Source: Burkholderia sp. (GTDB lineage: Bacteria; Pseudomonadota; Gammaproteobacteria; Burkholderiales; Burkholderiaceae). From it: DNA of 18,073 bases. Below are positions 1-7,894 of this stretch, piece by piece. The translations under genes were made by a program, and so were the position numbers. Under the pieces are notes generated by a model. That model ran no database searches, had not been told where the DNA came from, and was given only the letters and a program-made list of their open reading frames with translations. The stretch covers positions 1 through 18,073 of the forward strand of contig JAQGMD010000116.1 of NCBI GenBank assembly GCA_028292565.1. The letters run 5' to 3'. The first letter of the stretch is position 1, and every line of letters begins with the position of its first letter.

Positions 1-1
1 T

Positions 2-304
2 TTCTACGTGAGTGCTAATGGCGTAGAGCCGGTAAGGGACTGGCTACGAGAGCTGTCTGCAACTGACAAGAAGACAGTCGGTGAAGACATCAAGACCGTT
101 CAGTATGGTTGGCCATTAGGTATGCCGCTAGTGCGGAAGATGGAAGCTAGACTGTGGGAAGTAAGAATCCCTTTGCAAAATAGAATTGCCCGGATCCTCT
201 TTACGGTACAGGGCAACAAAATGATCCTACTCCATGGGTTCATCAAAAAATCGCAAAAGACCCCCAAAGAGGATCTGGCAATCGCGATAAAACGACTTAA
301 GTAG
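2..304 (+). CDS. HigB/RelE-like toxin (Gp49-type), 5' end outside window
   Basis: This is the toxin of a type II toxin-antitoxin pair, by family an mRNA interferase that cleaves mRNA at the ribosome. 100 residues are visible. The middle and C-terminal signature of the phage-derived Gp49-like/HigB family (PF05973) is clear: EPVRDWLREL near the start, then LWEVRI, RIARILFTV, and the very typical LLHGFIKKSQKTPKEDL followed by a basic tail. A GTG at base 8 could start translation, but the frame is open to base 2 (codons for FY). Relatives carry about ten residues before the EPVRDWL block, so the real start is probably upstream of the window and the gene is partial. The antitoxin follows after 26 bases. 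Toxin-first order matches higBA. That the toxin is active is inferred. Confidence 0.82.
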   Translation, partial: FYVSANGVEPVRDWLRELSATDKKTVGEDIKTVQYGWPLGMPLVRKMEARLWEVRIPLQNRIARILFTVQGNKMILLHGFIKKSQKTPKEDLAIAIKRLK

Positions 305-330
305 TCGTTACAACATAAAGAGGGCAGAAC

Positions 331-618
331 ATGAACGCGGCAAATATTGGTAGTTCCTTTGATGAATTCCTGTCTGAAGAGGCCATCCTTGAAGAATCAA
401 CTGCCGTGGCTGTTAAGAGGGTGATTGCCTGGCAGATCGAGCAAGAGATGAAGGCGCGGCATCTCACAAAGACAGCGATGGCAAAGAAGATGCACACAAG
501 CCGGGCTGCATTAAATCGTCTATTGGATGAGTCCGACCCGAGCCTGACATTAACCACCTTGGCTAGTGCGGCCCAGGCTCTGGGGAAAAAGATTAAACTG
601 GAGCTGGTACCTGCGTGA
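331..618 (+). CDS. XRE-family antitoxin (HigA-like)
   Basis: A 95-residue helix-turn-helix protein, the expected partner of the upstream HigB-like toxin. It would bind and neutralise the toxin and repress the operon through its DNA-binding domain. Residues 35-91 form the HTH/Cro-C1 fold: the stretch from IEQEMKARHLTKTAMAKKM to HTSRAALNRLLD holds the two DNA-binding helices, and SLTLTTLASAAQALGKKIKLEL is the usual C-terminal end. Residues 1-30 are acidic (FDEFLSEEAILEES) and may contact the toxin. A GAGGG Shine-Dalgarno sequence lies about 7 bases before the ATG. Translation right after the toxin suggests one transcript. I avoid a strict higA symbol because several XRE antitoxins pair with Gp49-type toxins. 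Confidence 0.82.
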   Translation: MNAANIGSSFDEFLSEEAILEESTAVAVKRVIAWQIEQEMKARHLTKTAMAKKMHTSRAALNRLLDESDPSLTLTTLASAAQALGKKIKLELVPA

Positions 619-766
619 GCTCGGGCGTGGGGGATAGTTATTTCCTGCGCGCCTGCGCAAGGGTCTTCAACGCTATGGTCATCCGATATCCCAACCCCAT
701 GCGGACCACTGCAGTCGATGCCCGGTGGCTTCGATTCCCACATGACTTTCTGGACACAGATAGCAC

Positions 767-792
767 AAAGGGCTAGCCGAAGCTAACCCTTT
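767..792 (-). terminator. Intrinsic terminator after the tRNA
   Basis: On the minus strand AAAGGGTTAGC pairs with GCTAGCCCTTT (11 positions, one mismatch) around a TTCG loop closed by C-G, the very stable UUCG tetraloop arrangement. The descending arm ends in TTT and is followed by GTGC, so the U-tract is short. It lies 9 bases beyond the tRNA 3' end, which fits termination of the tRNA transcript. Confidence 0.55.
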
Positions 793-800
793 GATTGATC

Positions 801-879
<79 letters not shown>

Positions 880-892
880 AATTTTTTTTGAT

Positions 893-914
893 GCGGGATT
901 GTACCCGCTTTTTT
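893..914 (+). terminator. Hairpin with T-run reading towards rpoD
   Basis: GCGGG (893-897), loop ATTGTA, CCCGC (904-908), then TTTTTTG. Hairpin and T-run are in the order that stops transcription on the plus strand, opposite to rpoD and the tRNA. It would block antisense transcription entering rpoD from the left. On the minus strand the loop reads TACAAT, a good -10 hexamer about 19 bases upstream of the tRNA 5' end, so the same bases could also be part of a tRNA promoter. No good -35 is seen at normal spacing, and the two readings are not exclusive. Confidence 0.45.
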
Positions 915-920
915 GTTTTC

Positions 921-944
921 CCCGCCCTCAAGATGAAGGACGGG
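921..944 (-). terminator. Hairpin after rpoD, no U-tract
   Basis: On the minus strand CCCGTCCTT pairs with GAGGGCGGG (9 positions including two G-T pairs) around CATCTT, 26 bases past the rpoD stop. The bases that follow are GAAAAC and an A-run, so it is not a classic intrinsic terminator. It may protect the 3' end or work with Rho. Read-through into the tRNA is possible. Confidence 0.35.
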
Positions 945-970
945 TAAGGCTTCTTTTCTTTCCTGGCGGT

Positions 971-3472
971 TTAACTGCCTTCCAGGAAGCTCTTCAGCTT
1001 GTCCGAACGGGAAGGATGGCGCAGCTTGCGCAGCGCTTTCGCTTCTATTTGACGAATCCGCTCGCGTGTGACGTCGAACTGCTTGCCGACTTCTTCCAGC
1101 GTATGGTCGGTGGACATCTCGATACCGAAGCGCATGCGCAGGACTTTGGCTTCGCGCGGTGTCAACGAATCGAGCACATCCTTGACCACACCGCGCATCG
1201 AAGCATGCAACGCCGCGTCGGCCGGGGCCAGCGTGTTGTTGTCTTCGATGAAATCGCCGAGATGCGAATCGTCGTCGTCGCCGATCGGCGTTTCCATCGA
1301 TATCGGCTCTTTCGCGATCTTCATGATCTTGCGAATCTTGTCTTCCGGCATTTCCATCTTGATCGCGAGCGTTGCCGGATCAGGCTCCGCGCCCGTCTCT
1401 TGCAGAATTTGCCGCGAGATACGGTTCATCTTGTTGATCGTCTCGATCATGTGCACCGGAATACGAATGGTGCGCGCCTGGTCAGCGATGGAACGCGTGA
1501 TCGCCTGGCGTATCCACCATGTCGCATACGTCGAAAACTTGTAGCCACGGCGATATTCAAACTTGTCCACCGCCTTCATCAGGCCGATGTTCCCTTCCTG
1601 GATCAGGTCCAGGAACTGCAAGCCGCGGTTGGTGTATTTCTTCGCAATCGAAATCACCAGACGCAGGTTGGCTTCGGTCATTTCGCGCTTGGCCTTGCGC
1701 GCCTTCATTTCCCCGGCAGCCATCTTTTTGTTGATGTTGCGCAGATCAGGCAAAGGCAGCACGACGCGCGCCTGCAGGTCGATCAGCTTTTGCTGCAATT
1801 CCTTCACGGTCGGCACGTTGCGGCCGAGTACCGCGCTGTACGAGTGGCTGGAATTGACTTCGGCATCGATCCACTCGAGATTGGTTTCGTTGCCCGGGAA
1901 GGTCTTGATGAACTGCGCGCGCGGCATTCCGCACTTGTTGACGACCACGTCGAGAATCTGTTTCTCGATGTGGCGCACTTCATCGACCTGTCCGCGCAGG
2001 GTATCGCAAAGCTTCTCTACGAATTTCGCGGTGAAGCGAATCGAGAGCAGTTCATTCGAAATCGTTTCCTGAGCCTTCACATACGGCTTGGAGTTGTAAC
2101 CTTCCTTCTCGAAGGCTTTACGCATCTTGTCGAATTGCGACTGGATCTCAGCGAACTTGCCGAGCGCATCGCGCTTCAACTGTTCCAGCTGCTCGGCGGA
2201 GAAGCCGGCAGCGGCGCCGTTGGCCGTGCCAACGTCGTCCTCTTCCTCGTCTTCTTCCTCGCCCTCTTCTTCCTCGTCTTCGTCGGAAGCAGCGGAGGGA
2301 CCGGCAGTGATCGATTCAACAGGAGCGTTCAGGTCAACCAGGCCGTCAACGATTTCGTCGATCTTGATTTCATCCTTCTCGACCTTGTCGGCCGCAGCAA
2401 GGATTTCGGCGATGGTCGTCGGGCAGGCGGAAATCGCCTGGATCATGTCCTTCAGGCCCTCTTCGATACGCTTGGCGATTTCGATTTCACCTTCGCGCGT
2501 CAGCAGCTCGACCGAACCCATTTCACGCATGTACATGCGGACCGGATCGGTGGTGCGACCAAAATCGGAGTCGACCGTGGACAGGGCGGCTTCTGCGGCC
2601 GCGTCCGTGTCGTCGTCGCTGGTGACGGTCGCCACGTTATCCGACAACAGCAGCGTCTCGGCGTCCGGCGCCTGCTCGTAGACGGCGATGCCCATGTCAT
2701 TGAACGTGCCGATGATGCCTTCAATCGCTTCCGGATCGACAATGTTCTCGGGCAGGTGGTCGTTGATTTCCGAATAAGTCAGGAAGCCGCGATCCTTGCC
2801 CAGCTTGATCAGGGTTTTCAGCTTCTGGCGGCGCTGCTCGAGTTCTTCCTCGCTCGCTTCGGTATCAGAAGAAAATGCGTCCTTGAGCAAGGCCTTCTCT
2901 TTGGCCTTCCGATCTTTTGCCTTGGCTTTGTCCGCAGCCTTCAGTTCCGCACGCTCGACAGCGTTCAACGCGGCGACCTCATCGTTCTCCGGCTGAAATT
3001 CTTTCGGCTTGCGACCACGGCGGCCCGGCACTTTAACGGACGGCAAAACGTAACCGGACGTGTCAATCGCCGCCAATGCTGCAGCATCGGTTGTCTGATT
3101 GACCGCCATTACCTTGCTCTCGGTCTTAGGCTCAGCTTTAGCCGCAGTCTTCGCAGGCTTAGTCGCTGGCTTCGAATCGGTTTTCTTGTTTGTCACAGGT
3201 GCTTTCGGTTTCTCGGGAGCCGGCTTTGCAGCGGCTCGGGATGAAGGTTTCGCCTTCGACGGCGCCGATTTTGCGGGCGTCTTTGGCGCTGCTTTTGCAT
3301 CTGCTTGCGCCGGGGCTTTGTTCAGTGTTTTCGCTTTACCAACGGGCTTCGCGGCAGCGGGCTTCTTCACGGCGGGCTTTGCCATCGACTTGCTTTGGAC
3401 AGGTTTAGTTGCAGCCGATTTCGCATTTTTTGCGGTAAGGGATTTCGCGGGTTTCTTCATTGCGTTTGCCAT
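971..3472 (-). CDS. rpoD: RNA polymerase primary sigma factor RpoD (sigma-70)
   Basis: An 833-residue housekeeping sigma factor that directs RNA polymerase to -35/-10 promoters. Residues 1-120 are a Lys/Ala/Pro-rich extension. Region 1.1 lies near 212-280, and region 1.2 near 308-340 ([22 protein letters not shown]). A large non-conserved region runs to about 580 and contains the acidic run [17 protein letters not shown] (397-413). Region 2 (about 590-660) has the core-binding [21 protein letters not shown] and the -10 reading [17 protein letters not shown]. Region 4 (about 765-825) has the [31 protein letters not shown]. It is longer than E. coli RpoD (613 residues) because of both insertions. 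The ATG has no evident Shine-Dalgarno sequence. Met5 and Met122 are in-frame alternatives, but the reading frame is used from the first ATG in related long forms. It is last in rpsU-yqeY-dnaG-rpoD and has its own promoter upstream. Confidence 0.97.
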   Translation of the reverse strand: MANAMKKPAKSLTAKNAKSAATKPVQSKSMAKPAVKKPAAAKPVGKAKTLNKAPAQADAKAAPKTPAKSAPSKAKPSSRAAAKPAPEKPKAPVTNKKTDSKPATKPAKTAAKAEPKTESKVMAVNQTTDAAALAAIDTSGYVLPSVKVPGRRGRKPKEFQPENDEVAALNAVERAELKAADKAKAKDRKAKEKALLKDAFSSDTEASEEELEQRRQKLKTLIKLGKDRGFLTYSEINDHLPENIVDPEAIEGIIGTFNDMGIAVYEQAPDAETLLLSDNVATVTSDDDTDAAAEAALSTVDSDFGRTTDPVRMYMREMGSVELLTREGEIEIAKRIEEGLKDMIQAISACPTTIAEILAAADKVEKDEIKIDEIVDGLVDLNAPVESITAGPSAASDEDEEEEGEEEDEEEDDVGTANGAAAGFSAEQLEQLKRDALGKFAEIQSQFDKMRKAFEKEGYNSKPYVKAQETISNELLSIRFTAKFVEKLCDTLRGQVDEVRHIEKQILDVVVNKCGMPRAQFIKTFPGNETNLEWIDAEVNSSHSYSAVLGRNVPTVKELQQKLIDLQARVVLPLPDLRNINKKMAAGEMKARKAKREMTEANLRLVISIAKKYTNRGLQFLDLIQEGNIGLMKAVDKFEYRRGYKFSTYATWWIRQAITRSIADQARTIRIPVHMIETINKMNRISRQILQETGAEPDPATLAIKMEMPEDKIRKIMKIAKEPISMETPIGDDDDSHLGDFIEDNNTLAPADAALHASMRGVVKDVLDSLTPREAKVLRMRFGIEMSTDHTLEEVGKQFDVTRERIRQIEAKALRKLRHPSRSDKLKSFLEGS

Positions 3473-3669
3473 GGAATCAATACCAACTGGTTTGCACTTG
3501 TTGAAAAGACAAAACTTTGCGATTGCAGAGCCGCTTCATGCGGTCCCTTTGCATACTGTTCACTGGCTTGGATTTCGCCCGCGCGATGTTCCTTGAATAT
3601 GCCCGTCCATCCTGCTGGGGTTCAGTTCGCCAAACGAATTACTCTAAGGCCTTGAAACTAAAGCTTTTA

Positions 3670-3698
3670 ATTATATCATAGGGAGCAACATTGCTCCA
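3670..3698 (-). promoter_or_regulatory. Extended -10 promoter for rpoD
   Basis: On the minus strand TGATATAAT (3678-3670) is a perfect TGn extended -10 element. With a 17-base spacer the -35 would be TGGAGC (3698-3693), a 3 of 6 match, which is acceptable for an extended -10 promoter. Transcription would start near 3663, giving a leader of about 190 bases before rpoD. The dyad GGAGCAA/TTGCTCC (3682-3697) covers the spacer and -35, so it could be an operator or the 3'-end hairpin of dnaG mRNA. Confidence 0.6.
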
Positions 3699-3718
3699 GA
3701 CCCAGACAATTCCGCAGG

Positions 3719-5515
3719 TTAGCGCGATACGTTTTCGACCTCCGCCTGCCTCCGGAGTTGCTCCTGTTGCTGTGTCAGTTCACGATATCGTGCCCGCGCG
3801 TCTTCCGTCCCCAACCCACTGTTGGCCAGTTGATCCAATTCGGCTTTCAACACTTGCATTTTAGTCTGCCGTACCGCTCCAGCAAGCTCCATACGGGCCG
3901 CGTCGATATCTGAATCCGAATCCGCTGCAAGTTCGGCTATCAGGCTGTCAAATTCGGAACCAATTGCGCGTAATTGCTCGGCAAGCGCGGCGAAATTGGC
4001 CTGCGGCCCGAGCGTTTGGCAGGCTGCGATCAATTGCCCGAGCATTTCCGCATTATCGGGAGCAAGTCTCGCAACCGCTGCAAGTGCCTGCTGATCAATT
4101 TCCTGTGCAAGCACTGGATGCGTTACCAACAAGCGGATCATCTGGCGCTCCAGACCCATCGGCGGCGTGCGCTTGCTCCGTGGCGGCGCTACCCGGGCGC
4201 GCGCAACCGGTTGGGCTAGTTCGAACAGATTTTCGATTTCCGCAGGGGTGGTTTGCGTCAACTGCGCGAGACCGCGCACCAACTGCAACCGCAGGGCGGA
4301 CGGCGGCATTGCCTGCAATAACGGTTTGGCATCGAATTGCGCCCTGGCCCTGCCCTCCGAGGTGCCCAGATCATTTTCCCCGGTGACTTCGTTGAGCAGG
4401 AACTGCGACAGGGGCATTGCGTCACGGACTTGCTGCTCGAACGCTTCCGCGCCCAGCTCCCGGATATAACTGTCCGGGTCGTGTTCGGCCGGCAGGAACA
4501 GGAACTTCAGCGTCTTGTTATCGTTTGCGTGAGGCAGGCATGCATCCAGTGCACGCCGTGCCGCACGGCGACCGGCCGAATCGCCGTCAAAGCTGAAGAC
4601 CACATGATCCGTCTGGCGCAGCAGTTTTTGTACATGAGTTGGCGTGCATGCCGTGCCGAGCGTCGCTACCGCCTGGGGAAATCCAAGCTGGGCCAGTGCG
4701 ACTACATCCATGTAGCCTTCAGTCACCAGTACGTACCCGGCGTCGCGAATTGCCTGGCGCGCCTCAAACAAGCCATACAACTCATTACCCTTCTGAAATA
4801 GGGGCGTCTCCGGGGAATTCAAGTACTTCGGCTCGCCGGTGTCAAGTACCCGCCCGCCGAAACCGATCACTTGCCCTTTGGTATTCCGGATCGGAAACAT
4901 GATGCGGTCGCGGAAGCGGTCATAACGTTTGTGACGTCCGCCGTCTTCGTCGCTCTTGTCGATCACCAGGCCCGCTTCAACCAGCGCGGCGGCCTCATAG
5001 TCGGCGAATACGGCGCGCAGGCTATCCCAGCCCTCCGGCGCGTAACCCATGCCGAATCTGGCCGCGACTTCCCCCGTGAGGCCACGGCGCTTCAGGTAGT
5101 CGATCGGCGTCTGTGCGCCACGCAATTGCTGCCGATAGAAATCGGAGGCTTTCGTCATGACGTCGGACAATGCCAGGCTTTTCGCCTGTACTTCGGCGCG
5201 CTGCTCGGGAGGCAGGCGATCTTGCTGTTCCGGCACCGTCATGCCGACGTTTTGCGCCAGGTCTTTTACCGCCTCCACGAACCCGAGGCCGGAATATTCG
5301 ATCATGAAGCCGATCGCGGTGCCATGCGCGCCGCACCCGAAGCAGTGGTAAAACTGCTTGGTGGGGCTGACGGTGAAGCTGGGGGATTTCTCGTTGTGAA
5401 ATGGGCAAAGGCCCATGAAGTTCGCGCCGCCCTTCTTCAGCTGCACGTAACGGCCGACCACGTCGACGATGTCGACGCGGTTGAGCAGATCCTGGATGAA
5501 AGACTGTGGAATCAC
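3719..5515 (-). CDS. dnaG: DNA primase DnaG
   Basis: A 598-residue replication primase that makes RNA primers for Okazaki fragments, recruited by the DnaB helicase. The N-terminal CHC2 zinc-binding domain has C37, H40, C58 and C61 (LCPFH, HCFGCG). The RNA polymerase core spans about 120-370 and includes GGRVLDTGEPKYLNSPET. The Toprim metal site is EGYMD (E267), SFDGD (D310, D312) and the DPD at 346-348. The C-terminal third is the less conserved helicase-binding domain. Translation starts at GTG (5515-5513); the following IPQSFIQDLLNRVDIVDVVGRY is the standard start of the family, so this start is secure although the Shine-Dalgarno is weak. All key residues are present. It lies 64 bases after yqeY on the same strand and is likely cotranscribed with it. 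Confidence 0.97.
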   Translation of the reverse strand: MIPQSFIQDLLNRVDIVDVVGRYVQLKKGGANFMGLCPFHNEKSPSFTVSPTKQFYHCFGCGAHGTAIGFMIEYSGLGFVEAVKDLAQNVGMTVPEQQDRLPPEQRAEVQAKSLALSDVMTKASDFYRQQLRGAQTPIDYLKRRGLTGEVAARFGMGYAPEGWDSLRAVFADYEAAALVEAGLVIDKSDEDGGRHKRYDRFRDRIMFPIRNTKGQVIGFGGRVLDTGEPKYLNSPETPLFQKGNELYGLFEARQAIRDAGYVLVTEGYMDVVALAQLGFPQAVATLGTACTPTHVQKLLRQTDHVVFSFDGDSAGRRAARRALDACLPHANDNKTLKFLFLPAEHDPDSYIRELGAEAFEQQVRDAMPLSQFLLNEVTGENDLGTSEGRARAQFDAKPLLQAMPPSALRLQLVRGLAQLTQTTPAEIENLFELAQPVARARVAPPRSKRTPPMGLERQMIRLLVTHPVLAQEIDQQALAAVARLAPDNAEMLGQLIAACQTLGPQANFAALAEQLRAIGSEFDSLIAELAADSDSDIDAARMELAGAVRQTKMQVLKAELDQLANSGLGTEDARARYRELTQQQEQLRRQAEVENVSR

Positions 5516-5579
5516 GGCGAGGATGGCCTAAAAGGATGGCAGGTTGGCGTTTCGTTGAGCGCCGCGCAATGTACCGCTA

Positions 5580-6029
5580 TCAGGCTTTGGACAACGCCGC
5601 CTTTACCAGGCCGGATACCGCGGTCATGTCGGCACGGCCGGCGAGTTTCGGCTTCAGTATTGCCATCACCTTGCCCATGTCCTGCGGACCAGATGCTCCA
5701 GTGGCGGTGACTGCGGCGCTGACTTCCGCCTGGATTTCGGCCTCCGACATCGCGGCCGGCATATAGGTGGACAACACGGCAACTTCGGATTTCTCGATAT
5801 TGGCCAGGTCCTGGCGCCCGCCGGATTCGAACTGGGTGATCGAATCCTTGCGCTGCTTGATCATTTTTTCAATAATGGCCAGCACATGGGTATCGGTCAG
5901 CTCGACGCGCTCGTCGACTTCCTTCTGCTTCATCGCGGCGGTGAGCAAGCGGATAGTGCCAAGCCTGGCAGTGTCCTTGGCCCGCATCGCGGCCTTCATG
6001 TCTTCAGTGATTTGTTCTTTCAGGCTCAT
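5580..6029 (-). CDS. yqeY: GatB/YqeY domain protein
   Basis: A 149-residue YqeY-family protein (PF09424). The family resembles the tail domain of GatB/GatE amidotransferase subunits, which binds tRNA. The biological role of the stand-alone protein is not established. Typical features are the start MSLKEQITEDMKAAMRAKD, the block RLLTAAMKQKEVDERVELTD, the stretch LANIEKSEVAVLSTYMPAAMSEAEI, and the end QDMGKVMAILKPKLAGRADM. The ATG at 6029 is chosen because GGAG stands 6 bases upstream and the product begins as relatives do. An upstream in-frame ATG at 6173 would add 48 residues read out of the inverted-repeat element and is rejected. The gene belongs to the rpsU-yqeY-dnaG-rpoD cluster. Confidence 0.93.
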   Translation of the reverse strand: MSLKEQITEDMKAAMRAKDTARLGTIRLLTAAMKQKEVDERVELTDTHVLAIIEKMIKQRKDSITQFESGGRQDLANIEKSEVAVLSTYMPAAMSEAEIQAEVSAAVTATGASGPQDMGKVMAILKPKLAGRADMTAVSGLVKAALSKA

Positions 6030-6068
6030 GCAATCTCCATGTTCGACAGTGTCCGGACGCGCGGGCTT

Positions 6069-6235
6069 GGTAAGGGCCCGCGCAGTAATAAGTTGTGCAT
6101 TTTGGCGGTCGTAGCGGGATGCAATGCTAGGCGCCCGACCCGCCGCAGTGCGAGCACTGCCAGGGGCGGGCAACGCCGCAGTGCGCCCGCTACGACCAGC
6201 AAAAATGCCAACTTATTGCTGCGCGGGTCCTAACC
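6069..6235. repeat. 167-bp imperfect palindrome, REPIN-like
   Basis: The two halves are inverted copies of each other, centred at about 6152 on GCAGTGC-GA-GCACTGC. The left arm starts GGTAAGGGCCCGCGCAG and the right arm, read backwards, GGTTAGGACCCGCGCAG. Both continue with AATAAGTTG, GCATTTT and GGTCGTAGCGGG, with scattered mismatches and single-base gaps. Inside, GTAG (6111-6114) and CTAC (6190-6193) face each other, each followed by a CGGG...CCCG hairpin. This is the layout of a REPIN: two REP units in inverted order, each with GTAG at its base. The REPIN assignment is inferred, because other genomic copies or a RAYT transposase are not visible here. It lies in the rpsU-yqeY spacer, so the mRNA would form a very long hairpin. 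Confidence 0.75.
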
Positions 6236-6278
6236 ATCATATCGGGGAAAAATTACCGATAACAAGCCCTAAACGCCA

Positions 6279-6311
6279 AAACCCGCTGCGGAACGGCACC
6301 GGAGCGGGTTT
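6279..6311 (-). terminator. Hairpin after rpsU, attenuator or partial terminator
   Basis: On the minus strand AAACCCGCT (6311-6303) pairs perfectly with AGCGGGTTT (6287-6279) around 15 bases, 33 bases past the rpsU stop. It is followed by TGGCGTTTAGGG, a weak T-tract. This suggests partial termination that gives more rpsU than yqeY-dnaG-rpoD, as is known for the corresponding E. coli operon. Confidence 0.5.
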
Positions 6312-6344
6312 GCTTTTAACCGCACACCAAGGTGCGGCCGAAAA

Positions 6345-6557
6345 TCAGTACAGCTTCTTTGGCAACTGCTGGCTGCGGATGCGCTTGTAGTGGCGCTTAA
6401 CGGCAGCGGCGAGCTTACGCTTGCGCTCTGCGGTCGGCTTCTCGTAAAACTCACGCGCACGCAACTCGGTCAGCAAACCGGTTTTTTCAATTGTGCGCTT
6501 GAAGCGACGCATGGCAACTTCGAAAGGCTCGTTCTCTTTAAGGCGGATAGTGGTCAT
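6345..6557 (-). CDS. rpsU: 30S ribosomal protein S21
   Basis: A 70-residue basic S21 protein of the small ribosomal subunit, close in length to E. coli S21 (71). By family knowledge it sits near the anti-Shine-Dalgarno region of 16S rRNA and aids initiation. The sequence starts [21 protein letters not shown] and goes through [20 protein letters not shown] to the basic tail [20 protein letters not shown], all diagnostic. The ATG at 6557 is chosen by family length; an in-frame ATG at 6620 would add 21 atypical residues. There is no Shine-Dalgarno sequence: the 20 bases upstream are T-rich with TAATCC. It is the first gene of rpsU-yqeY-dnaG-rpoD, followed by a hairpin and the palindromic repeat. 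Confidence 0.96.
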   Translation of the reverse strand: MTTIRLKENEPFEVAMRRFKRTIEKTGLLTELRAREFYEKPTAERKRKLAAAVKRHYKRIRSQQLPKKLY

Positions 6558-6597
6558 GTATAAACGGATTAACCAAGGAATTTGGGGAAAGACGGCG

Positions 6598-6625
6598 AGT
6601 GTAACAGGTTTAAAGTACAAAGCAA
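6598..6625 (-). promoter_or_regulatory. Candidate rpsU promoter
   Basis: On the minus strand TTGCTT (6625-6620), a 16-base spacer, and TACACT (6603-6598). Half of the -35 positions and four of the -10 positions match consensus. Placement about 40 bases before the rpsU ATG and after the stop of the next upstream gene is sensible, but the match is modest. Confidence 0.35.
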
Positions 6626-6638
6626 AGGCTATTTGCTA

Positions 6639-7835
6639 TCAGGCGGCGAGGCCGGCCGCCATTCCAGACGCCCAGGCCCACTGGAAATTGTAGCCGCCCA
6701 GCCACCCGGTGACGTCCACCGCCTCGCCGATGAAATACAGTCCGGGCGCCTTGTTGGCCATCATGGTCTGCTGCGACAGTTCGCGGGTATCAATGCCGCC
6801 GAGGGTCACTTCAGCCTTGCGGTAGCCTTCGGAGCCGTTAGGCGTAACGACCCAGCGATTGAGCGACTCGCCCAGCCTGCGCAACTCCTTGTCGGGCATA
6901 TCGGCTACCCGGGCATCGGCAGGGAACTTATTGACAGACAACCAACCTTCGGCGAGCCGTGCCGGCAGCCATTGCGCAATGACATTGCCAAGATTCTTTT
7001 TGATCGAGGTCTTGCCTTCGGTGAGCGTGGTAGCCACGTCCATTTCCGGTAACAGGTTCAGGGTCAGCGGAGTCCCGGGTTGCCAGAAACTCGATATCTG
7101 CAGCACCGCAGGCCCCGACAATCCGCGATGGGTGAACAGCAAGTCTTCCCGGAAGCGCCCGCGCGATTTCTTTTGTCCGGTCTCGATGTCGACATCGAGC
7201 GCAATGCCCGACAGCGGTACAAACGGCTCCCATGCGGAAGAATCGAATGTCAGCGGCACCAGCGCAGGGCGCGTCTCGACCAGTTTCAGGTCGAATTGCT
7301 TCGCGATGCGATACGCAAAATCGGTCGCCCCGATTTTCGGGATGGACAGGCCACCGGTAGCGATGACGACGCTGCCGGCAAGTATTTCCCCGGCGTCGGT
7401 ATCGATGCGATAGGACTCGCCTGCCTTTCCGATCGCCTGCACCATGCACGGCATCCGCCATTCGACGCCGCCGGTTTCGCATTCGGCCTTCAGCATGTTG
7501 ATGATCTGTTCGGCGGAGTCGTCGCAGAACAGTTGTCCCTTGTGCTTCTCGTGATAACCGATGCGATAACGCTTTACCAGGCCGAGAAAGTCCTGCGCGG
7601 TATAGCGAGACAAGGCGCTTTTGCTGAAATGCGGATTTTGCGACAGGTAGTGTTGCGGTCCGGCGTAAAGATTGGTGAAATTGCAACGTCCGCCGCCGGA
7701 TATGCGAATCTTTTCGGCCAGCTTGCCGGCATGATCGATCAGCACCACCTTCCGGCCGCGCTGACCGGCGACGGCGGCGCACATCATCCCGGCCGCGCCG
7801 GCGCCAATTACTGCAACATCAAATTGTTTTGCCAT
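6639..7835 (-). CDS. HI0933/YhiN-family FAD-dependent flavoprotein
   Basis: A 398-residue flavoprotein of the HI0933-like family (PF03486; YhiN/BaiN group), predicted to be a cytosolic NAD(P)/FAD-dependent oxidoreductase. Substrates of most members are unknown. The FAD-binding Rossmann motif is GAGAAG (11-16), with the acidic end of the second strand at VLID (D34). The family block KIRISGGGRCNFTN is at 42-55. The mid-protein ATGGLSIPKIGATDFAY and the C-terminal GLYFIGEAVDVTGWLGGYNFQ (from about 365) complete the FAD site. Length is typical. The ATG at 7835 has no clear Shine-Dalgarno but gives the normal N-terminus. The gene lies 59 bases after ybiB on the same strand and could share its transcript; no functional link is evident. 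Confidence 0.92.
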   Translation of the reverse strand: MAKQFDVAVIGAGAAGMMCAAVAGQRGRKVVLIDHAGKLAEKIRISGGGRCNFTNLYAGPQHYLSQNPHFSKSALSRYTAQDFLGLVKRYRIGYHEKHKGQLFCDDSAEQIINMLKAECETGGVEWRMPCMVQAIGKAGESYRIDTDAGEILAGSVVIATGGLSIPKIGATDFAYRIAKQFDLKLVETRPALVPLTFDSSAWEPFVPLSGIALDVDIETGQKKSRGRFREDLLFTHRGLSGPAVLQISSFWQPGTPLTLNLLPEMDVATTLTEGKTSIKKNLGNVIAQWLPARLAEGWLSVNKFPADARVADMPDKELRRLGESLNRWVVTPNGSEGYRKAEVTLGGIDTRELSQQTMMANKAPGLYFIGEAVDVTGWLGGYNFQWAWASGMAAGLAA

Positions 7836-7894
7836 GGCTATTGCGAATTAAAACGAGCCATGATTGTAAGCGAGTGTCCCGGGTCGTTGGTTCG

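Noticed and set aside
724..740. A T-arm-like string (TTCGATTCCCA) suggesting a tRNA remnant or att site
   Set aside because: There is no matching stem, acceptor or anticodon arm, and it does not repeat the 3' end of the neighbouring tRNA.
899..3244. A 781-codon open frame on the plus strand opposite rpoD
   Set aside because: It is fully antisense to an unmistakable rpoD, its product has no family character (Arg/Leu/Phe-rich), and such frames arise from the codon bias of GC-rich genes.
4871..5710. A 279-codon open frame on the plus strand opposite dnaG
   Set aside because: It is a shadow of dnaG, which carries the zinc finger and Toprim motifs. No Shine-Dalgarno sequence or recognisable domain is present.
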